Assembly: GCF_900142765.1 (NCBI RefSeq)
Contig: NZ_FRCB01000001.1
Location: 620,001-684,000 of the forward strand
Reading direction: 5' to 3'
DNA from: Roseovarius litoreus
GTDB taxonomy: Bacteria; Pseudomonadota; Alphaproteobacteria; Rhodobacterales; Rhodobacteraceae
DNA length: 64,000 nucleotides
Shown: positions 54,493 to 63,393 of the stretch, piece after piece
How the letters are laid out: every line of letters starts with the position of its first letter
Position numbering within the stretch: position 1 is the first letter of the stretch
Made by a program: the position numbers and the translations under genes
The notes under the pieces: model-generated
Databases searched by the model: none
Told to the model about the DNA's origin: nothing
The model's input: the letters and a program-made list of their open reading frames with translations, nothing else

Positions 54493-55317
54493 ATGCGCCG
54501 CCCCATAGCCGAGACGCCCATCCTTACCGATCCCGAGATGATCCTCGCCGAGGACAGCAAGGGGCGGCGCATAGTGTTCCTTCAAATTCTTGGCGTCCTG
54601 GCCATTGTCATCCTGTCGCTTTGGCTGACCGGTATGCTGGACGGCGACCGTCTGGCCCAGGGACTGCCGGCCATAGGCGTTCTGGTCACCGAGATGATTC
54701 CACCGGATTTCGGGCGCTGGCGCGATTGGGTCGACCCGCTTCTGGAAACACTGGCGATGTCGATTGCCGGAACGGCGCTTGCCATCGCGCTGTCCCTGCC
54801 CTTGGGGTTTCTGGCCGCGCGGAACACGACCCCCAACAAGATCGCGTATCAATGCGCACGTTTCGTGCTCAACACGCTGCGCTCGATCCCGGAACTGATC
54901 CTGGGCATCATCTTTGTCGCCGCTGTGGGCTTCGGGATGCTGCCGGGTGTGCTGGCTCTGGGTCTGCATTCCGTCGGCATGGTCGGGAAGTTCTTTGCCG
55001 AAGCGATCGAGCACGCGCATCCGGCCCCTATCGAGGCGACCGAAGCCTCGGGGGCGACGCGGATGCAGGTGATCCTGCATGGTGTGCTGCCACAAGTGTT
55101 TCCGCAATTCGCCGATGTCAGCATGTACCGGTGGGAATACAATTTCCGCGCGTCGACTGTTATGGGCATGGTCGGTGCGGGCGGGATCGGCACGGAGCTG
55201 GTCGGATCGTTGCGGCTGCTGGATTATCCGCAGGTCGCAGCGCTTCTGCTGGTCATCCTCGGCTGCGTGACGCTTGTGGATATGCTGAGCAATACTCTGC
55301 GGTCGCGCTTCAAGTGA
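54493..55317 (+). CDS. ptxC: Phosphite/phosphonate ABC transporter permease
   Basis: 274 residues of the PhnE type: one N-terminal helix (FLQILGVLAIVILSLWLTGML), then the BPD-transp-1 core with ETLAMSIAGTALAIALSLPLGFLAARN, LRSIPELILGIIFVAAVGFGMLPGVLALGLHSVGMVGKFFAEAIE and GAGGIGTELVGSL. It is preceded by a polar stretch MRRPIAETP. The transport channel of the ptxABC operon. Confidence 0.9.
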   Translation: MRRPIAETPILTDPEMILAEDSKGRRIVFLQILGVLAIVILSLWLTGMLDGDRLAQGLPAIGVLVTEMIPPDFGRWRDWVDPLLETLAMSIAGTALAIALSLPLGFLAARNTTPNKIAYQCARFVLNTLRSIPELILGIIFVAAVGFGMLPGVLALGLHSVGMVGKFFAEAIEHAHPAPIEATEASGATRMQVILHGVLPQVFPQFADVSMYRWEYNFRASTVMGMVGAGGIGTELVGSLRLLDYPQVAALLLVILGCVTLVDMLSNTLRSRFK

Positions 55318-55392
55318 GGTAAGCTGCGGCGGTTCAGATGGCCGGAGCGTCGGGAAGATGATGCGCGCATCATCCGCAAGCCAGAACGTCCG

Positions 55393-55857
55393 TTAGGGTC
55401 TTGTTTCAACCGGCATCGAAAAGCCGGTTTTGACACGGTTCATCACGGCACTGGTGCGAAACCGAAGGATGTTTTCTTCTTCGAAAAAATATTCCGACGT
55501 AAAGTTTTCGAAATCAGCCATATCACGGGCCGAGACGAGCAGAATGAAGTCCGCGTCTCCGGTGACGTAATAGCACTGCATGACTTCGGGGGCGTCGCGC
55601 ATGCGCGCCTTGAAGTGTTCCAGATCGGCCTTGCGCTCACGCTGCAGGGAGACTTCGACGATCAGCATCAACCCCCGTCCGATGCGAGTGGGATCGAGGA
55701 GAGCGATTTCAGCTTCGATGACGCCAGACGCGCGCAACCGGGCCAGACGCTTGCGGCACGCGTCAGGCGACAGGCCAACTTCCCGAGACAAGGCCTCGGC
55801 CGTCAGCCGGGAGTTTTTCTGCATTATTTCAAGAATGCGGGAATCGAATCGGTCCAT
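55393..55857 (-). CDS. Lrp/AsnC-family regulator
   Basis: 154 residues. HTH FDSRILEIMQKNSRLTAEALSREVGLSPDACRKRLARLRASGVIEAE, RAM domain MLIVEVSLQRERKADLEHF and MQCYYVTGDADFILLVSARDMADFENFTSEYFFEEENILRFRTSAVMNRVKTG. It converges on ptxC and is divergent from the VPLPA gene across a 350-base gap rich in palindromes. The target is unknown. Confidence 0.92.
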   Translation of the reverse strand: MDRFDSRILEIMQKNSRLTAEALSREVGLSPDACRKRLARLRASGVIEAEIALLDPTRIGRGLMLIVEVSLQRERKADLEHFKARMRDAPEVMQCYYVTGDADFILLVSARDMADFENFTSEYFFEEENILRFRTSAVMNRVKTGFSMPVETRP

Positions 55858-55908
55858 GCATCTTATGATTGCTAAAAAGGGGGGGATGACGAAGCGATTT
55901 ATCGATTT

Positions 55909-55927
55909 TCGTCCGATAATCGGACGA
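55909..55927. promoter_or_regulatory. Perfect 19-base palindrome upstream of the asnC-type gene
   Basis: TCGTCCGATAATCGGACGA, with 9-base arms about a central A, 52 bases upstream of the regulator start. A second dyad, GTTTTC-AC-GAAAAC, follows near 55957. Shared core CCGATAATCGG with the palindrome at 50792-50806. The 55858-56208 gap otherwise contains AT-rich promoter-like sequence and no gene. Confidence 0.6.
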
Positions 55928-56208
55928 TTTGCCGAATTTGGGCCAAAAATCGGGTCGTTTTCACGAAAACCGTCCGGTATTCGATCCGACTTTTAACGTA
56001 GCATTTCGATAGGGCGCCCCCGATCCGGTGCTCGGAAATTTAGATCGACTAGAGCTGTATTCAATAATCCGGAGCTATCGCTCTGACGGTTCCACAAACA
56101 GAATAAATCCGCGATCCGGATTTGCGGGTCGATGGGTGACTATACGCTGCCTGGTAATAAGAGACGGGCGATTTTTCATTCAAGTCCTTATTCAAGGGAG
56201 CAAAATTA

Positions 56209-57849
56209 ATGAAACAGGGATTTATAGTTATAGGTGCGTGTCTCTTGCCTTTGGCGGCACAGGCGGCGACCTACCAGCAATCCGGTATCGTGCTTGAGAC
56301 AGAAACCAGACAAAGCGCATGGGGGAGCGGGAGCGCCACAAGGTTGGCCGATACCGTATTCATCGGCCCTGACCCTTGGAGCGAATCCGAAGAGTTCGGA
56401 GGCTTTGTCGGCGGTGCGACCTCTTTCAGCTATCCGAACCCGAAACGTATCGCATGGAATATCTGTAACGCGCTGCCGTTCACAAGCTGCGGGACCGCGC
56501 CGGCGGCGACCCTGACCACCAGGATTGACACCACTACGGGGGCAGAAGCATCAATTTCAACCTCCGGCAGGGCGGGGCTTGAGTTGAACTATGCGCTTGA
56601 CGCAGGCTCGGTCGGATCGCGTCTGGAATATGTCGCACATGCCGATATTCCGGGCACGCCCGTGGAAAAAGGGCAGATTGTCTCTCTGACCACAAGTGCC
56701 GAGCTGGTTTCAGGGTCTTTGGACTCTCAATCCCCGACCGCTGAAGCCTCACTGGATGTGGTTGCGGATATCACCCTCGATGTGTCGACCACCGGCTGCG
56801 TTGTCGGAGGATGCTCATCGGGGAGTACCAACCTGATCGATGTCGATGGCTTCCGCAAAGAGTTGATCTCGATTGACCCGAATGAAATCAATTACCTGGA
56901 CGGGTTTCTGCCTGAGGCGGTGAAACTGTCCACGCCGATTGGTGATGTGCCTACGTCACTTGAAGCCGATCTGGTGACAAGGAAGTTGGAGTTCAACACC
57001 AACGTCAACAACGACACTGGCGCACCGGGCGATCCGAACGACCCGAAAACCAAGAAGGACACAGTGGTCGACTCCACTGAACCAGGTAGCGGCCTGTTTG
57101 TCGAACTTGCACGCGTCGACGCCAAAGTTCCCTTGTTGGCACTCGATGGCCAGACAAACGCCGGTGACGAGGACATCACACTTGACGGAACAGCCGATTT
57201 TCTTGCCCTGAAGGCCGATATCGATGGGTTGCTGACATATGCGGGCGTGCTTCCGCCGCTTGGCATCCGTGCGGATTTCGGGCAGTTCGTCTCGGGGTCT
57301 GTTGACTTGCTGGATATTGAAGTCGGCCCCACCATCAGTCTGTTCCAGACCTTCCGGCTGACACAGGAGCTGATGGTCGATCTGTCCTTTGACAAGCAAG
57401 TTGACATCGCGGGCATCGGCCTCGCAAGCAGCTGGTCCGGTCTTTGGGAGGAATTGCCTGATTTCACCCTGTTTGGCACGACAGTGGCAACGCCCACGTT
57501 TTTCACGCAGGCGATGTTGCGCAGCACCACCGGCTTTGATTTCGGGGCCGAGTTCGATCTTGACCTGCTCAAGGGAAACTTGACCGTCGGATCCGGCAGC
57601 TTCAATGCGTTCGAGGGAAGTTTCGGCCCTGTATTCAACGTGGGTGGACAGAAAAGCTTTGGTCGTGTCGCCTTGTTCGATGACACGTTCGCACTGGGCG
57701 GGTTCAACACGTTCGAGGGTCAGGCGATGACGTTCCTTGTGGGCAATGGCACATCGCCGTCGCAGATCCCGCTGCCCGCAGGGGCATGGCTGCTGATCGG
57801 CGGGCTTGCCGGGTTGGGTATGCTGCGCAGACCCAAAAGGCGCGGGTGA
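56209..57849 (+). CDS. Secreted protein with VPLPA-type C-terminal sorting signal
   Basis: 546 residues. It has an N-terminal Sec signal (MKQGFIVIGACLLPLAAQAA) and a long Ser/Thr/Gly/Asp-rich beta-type middle without a recognised domain. The C-terminus is IPLPAGAWLLIGGLAGLGMLRRPKRRG, a VPLPA-CTERM sorting signal: motif, one membrane span and a basic tail, as processed by exosortase-like enzymes. AAGGGAG precedes the ATG. Composition and flanks (lower GC gap, transposase remnant) hint at recent acquisition. Function unknown, surface location likely. Confidence 0.82.
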   Translation: MKQGFIVIGACLLPLAAQAATYQQSGIVLETETRQSAWGSGSATRLADTVFIGPDPWSESEEFGGFVGGATSFSYPNPKRIAWNICNALPFTSCGTAPAATLTTRIDTTTGAEASISTSGRAGLELNYALDAGSVGSRLEYVAHADIPGTPVEKGQIVSLTTSAELVSGSLDSQSPTAEASLDVVADITLDVSTTGCVVGGCSSGSTNLIDVDGFRKELISIDPNEINYLDGFLPEAVKLSTPIGDVPTSLEADLVTRKLEFNTNVNNDTGAPGDPNDPKTKKDTVVDSTEPGSGLFVELARVDAKVPLLALDGQTNAGDEDITLDGTADFLALKADIDGLLTYAGVLPPLGIRADFGQFVSGSVDLLDIEVGPTISLFQTFRLTQELMVDLSFDKQVDIAGIGLASSWSGLWEELPDFTLFGTTVATPTFFTQAMLRSTTGFDFGAEFDLDLLKGNLTVGSGSFNAFEGSFGPVFNVGGQKSFGRVALFDDTFALGGFNTFEGQAMTFLVGNGTSPSQIPLPAGAWLLIGGLAGLGMLRRPKRRG

Positions 57850-57904
57850 TCCATGAGATATGCGGTGACGCTGATCCTGTCGCTGACGGGGTCAGGTCAC
57901 TGTC

Positions 57905-58075
57905 TCACGATGACGGGCTGGTGACGCGATCGGGATAATGCATGGCAATCGGGACGTTGCATCCGATCGCGCCGTGGGGACTGTGTTTGCTGTAGAGGCT
58001 GCACCAAGTCGCGAACGTTCCAGCCGCGTCTGAAAGCGTCAGGAGCCAGTGCGCGTTCAGCTTCACCGAACCAAG
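57905..58075 (-). pseudogene. IS3-family transposase OrfB C-terminal remnant
   Basis: The minus-strand frame reads LGSVKLNAHWLLTLSDA (near its start) and ends with KHSPHGAIGCNVPIAMHYPD followed by TSPSS-stop. This resembles the integrase core end of IS3-type OrfB proteins (normally LNAHWF-x-SLADA ... WRxxYNxxRPHSAIG). The rest of the gene and the IS ends are gone; the usual YN residues are altered. The fragment is cut off upstream by the tRNA-Pro terminator. Confidence 0.65.
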
Positions 58076-58093
58076 GCGCACTGTCTTTCCAAC

Positions 58094-58117
58094 AAAAAAG
58101 GCGCCCGAAGGCGCCTT
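58094..58117 (-). terminator. Rho-independent terminator after tRNA-Pro
   Basis: AAGGCGCC / GGCGCCTT arms with a TTCG tetraloop on the minus strand, followed by TTTTTT, eight bases after the tRNA 3' end. Confidence 0.85.
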
Positions 58118-58124
58118 GTTTTAT

Positions 58125-58201
58125 TGGTCGGAGTGAGAGGATTCGAACCTCCGGCCCCTGCCTCCCGAAGACAGTGCTCTACCAGGCTGAGCTACACTCC
58201 G
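58125..58201 (-). tRNA. tRNA-Pro (anticodon CGG)
   Basis: 77 bases with acceptor arms CGGAGTG and CACTCCG, D arm around GCTCAGCCTGGTAGAGC, anticodon loop TTCGGGA (anticodon CGG), T arm GGTTCGAATCC and an encoded CCA end. Minus strand. Confidence 0.95.
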
Positions 58202-58313
58202 ACCGTGGAACAGGCGATTACAGATCGTTGCTGCGCTTTGCAAGGGGGATTCGGGCGGGCGCTTGTATTCACACGCGATGATCCACATTCTGACATCATG
58301 GGGTGATGCCGAC

Positions 58314-59906
58314 ATGATGCAGATGGTGACGGCCCTTGGCGGGATAGGTTTGTTCCTGCTGGGCATGAAGATCATGACAGAGGCGCTGCGCGAGGCGGCG
58401 GGGGCCGATCTGCGTCGGTTGCTGGCGCGGTTCACGACAACGCCGCTGCGCGGTGTCGCCAGCGGTGCCGCGACCACGGCTGTGATCCAGTCCTCGTCGG
58501 CGACGACGGTCATGACGGTGGGATTCGTGGGCGCGGGGCTTCTGACGTTTCCACATGCGCTCGGGGTGATCTATGGCGCCAATATCGGCACCACGGTGAC
58601 CGGCTGGATCGTGTCGCTGGTGGGGTTCAAGCTGAAGCTGGGCGCGGTGGCGATGGTGCTGCTGTTCGCGGCGAGCCTGAGCCTGCTGTTGTCGCAAGCG
58701 CGCACGGCGCGGATCGGGCGGATCGTGGCGGGGTTCAGCCTGCTGTTCATCGGGCTGGACATGATGCAGGAGGGGCTGGCGGGTGCTGCCGACTGGCTGA
58801 CGCCAGAACGCTTGCCGGGCAGTGGACTTGGCGGAATGCTGGCGATGGCGGCATTGGGCCTCGTGCTGACGGTGGTGATGCAATCCTCGTCGGCGGCGGT
58901 TGCGGTGGTGCTGGTTCTTCTGACCACGGGCGCGCTGCCGCTGGTGCAGGCGGCCGCGGCCGTGATCGGGATGAACCTTGGCACCACCTTTACGGCCCTT
59001 CTGGCAACGCTTGGCGGATCGCGGGCGATGCAGCAGACATCCCTTGCCAACCTTCTGTTCAACGCGGGCACCATGCTGATCGCGTTTCCGGCGTTGTGGG
59101 TGCTTGCGGCACCGCTCGAAGAGCTTGCGGCGCGGACCGGGCCGGATACCGCCCTGGTGCTGTTTCACACCGGGTTCAACCTGTTGGGGACGGCGGTGTT
59201 TCTGCCGATGACCGGGCAATTCGCGGCACTGGTGGAGCGGCTTCGGCCCAGCGAGGCCGGAGGCGGCGCGCCGCAGCTTGACCCACGCCTGCTGAGCGAT
59301 GAGGGCGCCGCGCTGCAGGCGGTGCATGGGACGGTGACATGGGCCGCACGCGAGGTCTTTGCGGCGTATGCGGCGGCGCTTGGACCGCAAGGGGATCTGC
59401 GGCGGCTGTCGGCGCTGGAGCCGCGGGTGGGCATGGCGCTCGACGATCTGAAGGACTTCATGGCGCGCATATCGGTGCCAAGGGACAAGGCCGATGAGGC
59501 CGCTGCCTTTGCCGCGCTGATGCATCAGGCGGATCATCTGGTGCGGCTGCTGGAGCAAAGCCGGCGGCGCGGCTTCATCCCCGTGCTGGGCCGGGAGCCG
59601 GTGACGAAGCGCCCGGCACATTGGTTCGCGGGCTGCCTGTCACCAGAGCGGGGGCTGGAGCTGTCCGATATCGGCGCAAGGATGGCGCGGATGGCAGGGC
59701 CGGTGGCGCATCGCTTTGCGCGGCATCGGCGCGGTCTGCTGCTGGGAGAGCATGCGGGGATCTATTCGGTGCAGGACACGTTCGAGACCACCGATGCGAT
59801 GCGGTGGCTCACGCGGATCATGCACAATGTCCAGCGCATCGGAGAGTATGACCACGCGTTGGGCAAGCATTTGGGGCGGCCCGACAGGACCGCCCCGGAT
59901 GTCTGA
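58314..59906 (+). CDS. Na+/Pi-cotransporter-family protein (NptA type)
   Basis: 530 residues with two Na/Pi cotransport repeats, each with a QSSSA motif: TTAVIQSSSATTVMTVGFVGAG and VLTVVMQSSSAAVAVVLVLLTTG, plus GANIGTTVT and GMNLGTTFT. A cytoplasmic PhoU-like helical domain occupies about residues 325-530. It probably carries phosphate. The start at 58314 has GGGGTG seven bases upstream; an ATG at 58278 is weaker. It lies 3 kb from the phosphite locus, but it is not shown to be co-regulated. Confidence 0.88.
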   Translation: MMQMVTALGGIGLFLLGMKIMTEALREAAGADLRRLLARFTTTPLRGVASGAATTAVIQSSSATTVMTVGFVGAGLLTFPHALGVIYGANIGTTVTGWIVSLVGFKLKLGAVAMVLLFAASLSLLLSQARTARIGRIVAGFSLLFIGLDMMQEGLAGAADWLTPERLPGSGLGGMLAMAALGLVLTVVMQSSSAAVAVVLVLLTTGALPLVQAAAAVIGMNLGTTFTALLATLGGSRAMQQTSLANLLFNAGTMLIAFPALWVLAAPLEELAARTGPDTALVLFHTGFNLLGTAVFLPMTGQFAALVERLRPSEAGGGAPQLDPRLLSDEGAALQAVHGTVTWAAREVFAAYAAALGPQGDLRRLSALEPRVGMALDDLKDFMARISVPRDKADEAAAFAALMHQADHLVRLLEQSRRRGFIPVLGREPVTKRPAHWFAGCLSPERGLELSDIGARMARMAGPVAHRFARHRRGLLLGEHAGIYSVQDTFETTDAMRWLTRIMHNVQRIGEYDHALGKHLGRPDRTAPDV

Positions 59907-59924
59907 GCCAGACGGCGCCTGCGT

Positions 59925-61031
59925 TTAGAGGCTGGCGTCGAGGGCTGCGATCACGGCATCGCCCATTTCCGAGGTCGAGACGGGCTGCACGCCCTCGTCG
60001 CCCAGAAGATCGGCGGTGCGCAGACCATCGGCCAGCACCTTTTCGACGGCCTTTTCAAGGCGCGTCGCCTCGTCCCCGGCATCGAAGCTGTAGCGCAACG
60101 CCATGGCGAAGCTGAGGATACAGGCGATCGGGTTGGCCTTGCCCTGCCCAGCGATATCGGGGGCCGAGCCATGCACCGGCTCGTAGAGCGCCTTGGGACG
60201 GCCATTGGCCATCGGCGCGCCAAGGCTGGCCGAAGGCAGCATGCCAAGGCTGCCGGTCAGCATCGCGGCCAGATCCGACAGGATGTCGCCAAAGAGGTTG
60301 TCGGTCACGATGACGTCGAATTGCTTGGGCCAGCGGGTGAGCTGCATGGCGCCGGCATCGGCATACATATGCGTCAGCTCGACATCCGCGTAATCGGCGT
60401 CATGCACCTTTTGAACCACTTCGCGCCACAGGATGCCGGATTCCATCACGTTGGCCTTTTCCATCGAGCAGACCTTGTTGCCACGGCGGCGGGCCAGTTC
60501 GAAGGCGGCGCGCGCGACGCGGTCGATCTCGGACTCGGTGTAGCGTTGGGTGTTGATGCCCACACGCTCGTTGCCTTCTTCGAAGATGCCGCGCGGCTCG
60601 CCGAAATAGACGCCCGAGGTCAGCTCGCGGACGATCATGATATCGAGCCCGGCGACCACGTCCCGCTTGAGGCTGGAGAAATCGGCCAGAGCGTCAAAGC
60701 ATTGCGCCGGGCGCAGGTTGGCGAAGAGGTCCATTTCCTTGCGCAGACGCAGAAGGCCGCGTTCGGGCTTCAATGAGAAATCAAGGTTGTCATAGGCCGG
60801 GCCGCCGACGGCACCCAAGAGCACCGCGTCAACCTCTTGGGCGCGGGCCATGGTGTCATCATGCAGCGGTGTGCCATGCGCGTCATAGGCGGCGCCGCCG
60901 ACGAGATCCTCGCTGACGTCGAAGGGCATGTCGCGCTTGGCACCATACCAGTCGATGATCTTGACGACCTCGGCCATGACTTCGGGGCCGATGCCATCGC
61001 CGGGCAGGATCAGAAGCGAGGGGTTGCTCAT
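59925..61031 (-). CDS. leuB: 3-isopropylmalate dehydrogenase
   Basis: 368 residues: [93 protein letters not shown] and [33 protein letters not shown]. It oxidatively decarboxylates 3-isopropylmalate in leucine synthesis with NAD+. leuD lies 2.4 kb upstream on the same strand, separated by two other genes. Confidence 0.96.
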   Translation of the reverse strand: MSNPSLLILPGDGIGPEVMAEVVKIIDWYGAKRDMPFDVSEDLVGGAAYDAHGTPLHDDTMARAQEVDAVLLGAVGGPAYDNLDFSLKPERGLLRLRKEMDLFANLRPAQCFDALADFSSLKRDVVAGLDIMIVRELTSGVYFGEPRGIFEEGNERVGINTQRYTESEIDRVARAAFELARRRGNKVCSMEKANVMESGILWREVVQKVHDADYADVELTHMYADAGAMQLTRWPKQFDVIVTDNLFGDILSDLAAMLTGSLGMLPSASLGAPMANGRPKALYEPVHGSAPDIAGQGKANPIACILSFAMALRYSFDAGDEATRLEKAVEKVLADGLRTADLLGDEGVQPVSTSEMGDAVIAALDASL

Positions 61032-61119
61032 TGGGCGTGTCCTTTAGAGTTGAGAGTTCCGCAAATCGCTATCCCGTCGCCGGGGAATGGTCAAGAAAGC
61101 CGATGGGGGCGCGCAAGGC

Positions 61120-62307
61120 TCAGGGAAGGTCGATATCCACCCAGACAAGACGGTGGCGGCTGGCGGTTTCGACCTCGGCCAGAGCGGCGCCGGAGGCGGG
61201 CCAGTCCACGCCCGCGTCCCGCAGGATCAGATCCGCAGAGGGCAGGATGTAATCCACGCGACGGGGGCCGGGGCCGGGCGACGGCCAGTCGACGGTATCG
61301 AGCGAAGGATCGGCACGGCGTGAGGGATCGGGACGCAGGCTTGCGGGACGGCGGGGGCGCGCATCCCGAAGCCGGGCGTCCGACAGCAGCGCCAGAAGCG
61401 GCGCCTTGCGCCCCTCGCCCTCGGACGGCGACAGATTGATCGCTCCGAGAAGTGCGAAACGCGCCGAAGGCGCCGGCCCGAAGACACCATCCAGATACAG
61501 GCGCCAGAACCGGGTTTCATCATGGTTGCGGCGGCCATTGCGATCCTCGGGGCCGTCGAACACCGGCGTGGTGGCATGGTATGTCAGGACATGGAACGGC
61601 CCCGAGGGCAGGATCACCGGAACCACCCAATGCCCCACCGAGGACAGCCGTTGCACCGCCTGCGCCTGTGCCGAGGGAAAGGGTGCCCCATCGCGAGAGG
61701 GCAGCAGCGCACCGGGAAGATCGGGCCAGAGCAGTCCCGAGAAGTCCTGCAGTCGGGCGGTATCGAAGGGATAGCGCGACAGGATCGCCATGCCCCCCTG
61801 CCCCGAGAAAGCCCCGTATCCCTGACGGTCTGACGGGTCACCGGTGCGCCCGTCGCCATCCATGTCGAGCCCGGTGGGCATCCCGGTATTGGGTCTCAGC
61901 GCGAAGAGATGGGGATACGCGAGCCCCTTTCGGGCGATGCTGTCGCGCAAGGCCGAGAGAGCCAGCAGATCCATGTCGTAATCGATGCCCTGCAGCACGA
62001 TCACATCGGCCCGCGCGCGCGCGATCACGGCGACCACGGCGAGCACCTGAGGATCGTCGCCACGCCGGATGTCGCGCAACAGAAGGCCGGGGCCTTCGCG
62101 CTCAAGCTCGGTATGAAAGGTGGCGAGGCGCAGGCTGTCGGCCATCGCGAGCGAGGCCCAACAGACCGTCAGAAGCGCTGTCAGGCCTGCTGCAGCGCCT
62201 CGGATTCGGCGCGGGCATAGGCGCGTCTGCGCTTTTCCTCGATCATCTCGGCGATGCGGGACATCGCGATACCGCGCATCAACATGCTTGCGGGAAGGAA
62301 AGCCCAT
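61120..62307 (-). CDS. Endonuclease/exonuclease/phosphatase-family protein, exported
   Basis: The conserved part begins with a signal-like stretch (AAAGLTALLTVCWASLAMADS) and an EEP fold: ADVIVLQGIDYDMDLLALSAL, GQGGMAILSRYPFD, YHATTPVFDGPEDRNGRRNHDETRFWRLYLDG and RRVDYILPSADL. The fold is seen in DNases and phospholipases; the usual HxDxxP-type metal site is only partly visible. The ATG at 62307 overlaps the upstream membrane gene by 127 bases; ATG 62145 would cut the signal. The start is uncertain. Confidence 0.75.
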   Translation of the reverse strand: MGFPSRKHVDARYRDVPHRRDDRGKAQTRLCPRRIRGAAAGLTALLTVCWASLAMADSLRLATFHTELEREGPGLLLRDIRRGDDPQVLAVVAVIARARADVIVLQGIDYDMDLLALSALRDSIARKGLAYPHLFALRPNTGMPTGLDMDGDGRTGDPSDRQGYGAFSGQGGMAILSRYPFDTARLQDFSGLLWPDLPGALLPSRDGAPFPSAQAQAVQRLSSVGHWVVPVILPSGPFHVLTYHATTPVFDGPEDRNGRRNHDETRFWRLYLDGVFGPAPSARFALLGAINLSPSEGEGRKAPLLALLSDARLRDARPRRPASLRPDPSRRADPSLDTVDWPSPGPGPRRVDYILPSADLILRDAGVDWPASGAALAEVETASRHRLVWVDIDLP

Positions 62308-63020
62308 GCCGTCATCGTCCAGATCAGGGTCTGCGAATTGGCGATCGAGATCGGGTCGATGAGATCGGATGCCGCCTTGATCGCCGCCGGGATCAAGAAT
62401 GGCAGCAAACTTCCTAACACAATGTTAAGACCCGCATCACGCTTGAGCCGATGGAGCACATCCCCGCCGCCGGTGGGATCGAAAAGCGGCAGGTTCACCC
62501 AGACATTGAACGCACCATTGCGGATCGGCCAGCCCTGAAAGCGGACGCAGGTGATGAAGACGAACATCATCACGATCGAGATCGTATAGGACAGCCCCGC
62601 CGCAGTGCGCACAGAGGTGACAAGCTCGGGGCTGGCATCCGCGGGCAACATCAGCACCACCAGCCGCACCGGTGAATAAGGGAAGTCGATCGCCTGCCCC
62701 AGCCCGTTGCCGAGCGTCGTCAGGAAGATCGTCATTTCCGAGGGATAGGCCTCGCCGCGCAGGATCACGGTGAGCAACAGAACCGTCAGAAACAGGCCCG
62801 CGAACTTGAGCCGATTGAAGGGCGGCGCGAAGCGGAACTCGATGATGCTGGGATAGCGCCCGTAATATTCGATGAAGGTCATCAGCGATGCAAGGATCGC
62901 CAGCACCATCACCAGCTGCGCCGTATCGGAGGACACGGAAGGCAGCAGAAGCGACGGCGTCGCTATCAACAACGCCACCAGAACGGCGCGCGCAAGCGCA
63001 TTTACCACCTGTGAAACCAC
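62181..63020 (-). CDS. Conserved multi-span membrane protein of unknown function
   Basis: 279 residues starting with GTG at 63020 behind GAAGGGA. About seven hydrophobic segments, e.g. LARAVLVALLIATPSLLLPSV, LVMVLAILASLMTFIEYYGRYPSIIEFRFAPPFNRLKFAGLFLTVLLLTVIL and TIWTMTAWAFLPASMLMRG. The tail EEKRRRAYARAESEALQQA is charged. I associate the family with Rhodobacterales only and know no function. It overlaps the following EEP-family gene. Confidence 0.82.
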   Translation of the reverse strand: MVSQVVNALARAVLVALLIATPSLLLPSVSSDTAQLVMVLAILASLMTFIEYYGRYPSIIEFRFAPPFNRLKFAGLFLTVLLLTVILRGEAYPSEMTIFLTTLGNGLGQAIDFPYSPVRLVVLMLPADASPELVTSVRTAAGLSYTISIVMMFVFITCVRFQGWPIRNGAFNVWVNLPLFDPTGGGDVLHRLKRDAGLNIVLGSLLPFLIPAAIKAASDLIDPISIANSQTLIWTMTAWAFLPASMLMRGIAMSRIAEMIEEKRRRAYARAESEALQQA

Positions 63021-63323
63021 TACCCGATTCCCTTCAAACTGGTCCGGCCCGGTTCAATGCCACGCCGTTGTTCCAACTTGATCCCGCCAAATGTGACGGC
63101 TTGCCCCAATTTGGTCCAACTTTTGCCCACTTTCAGCCCCCGGCTCAACCTGTTGGTTAACAGGACCCGTTTTTTGGGGCCGATTGATGGAAAGGGTGGT
63201 GCGGGAATGCATCATTTCCGGTGCGGAAATTGGGCAGGCTTGTGGTTGGCCACAACATGTTGGGGAAAAAGGAAAATCCGCCACAATTCGCGCAAGCTGC
63301 CCCGCATGCAGAAAGGTGCGACG
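63021..63323. other. Non-coding stretch between the membrane gene and the leuD terminator
   Basis: About 300 bases without a convincing gene. It has two TCCAACTT direct repeats near 63073 and 63114, and a short stem CCTGTT/AACAGG (63149-63164) five bases before a TTTTTT run. The region must hold the promoter of the membrane gene reading left. Confidence 0.4.
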
Positions 63324-63356
63324 GAAAAACCGCCGCCGGGGCGAGCCGGGCGGCGG
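63324..63356 (-). terminator. Rho-independent terminator after leuD
   Basis: On the minus strand CCGCCGCC and GGCGGCGG arms (63330-63356) precede a T-run (63325-63329), 37 bases after the leuD stop. Confidence 0.85.
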
Positions 63357-63393
63357 CATGTCAGATAGGCAAGAAAGCCGGTTGCGGCGACGC

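Noticed and set aside
63149-63175. Stem CCTGTT/AACAGG followed by TTTTTT as a plus-strand terminator
   Set aside because: The T-run is five bases from a weak six-base stem, and no plus-strand gene ends nearby.
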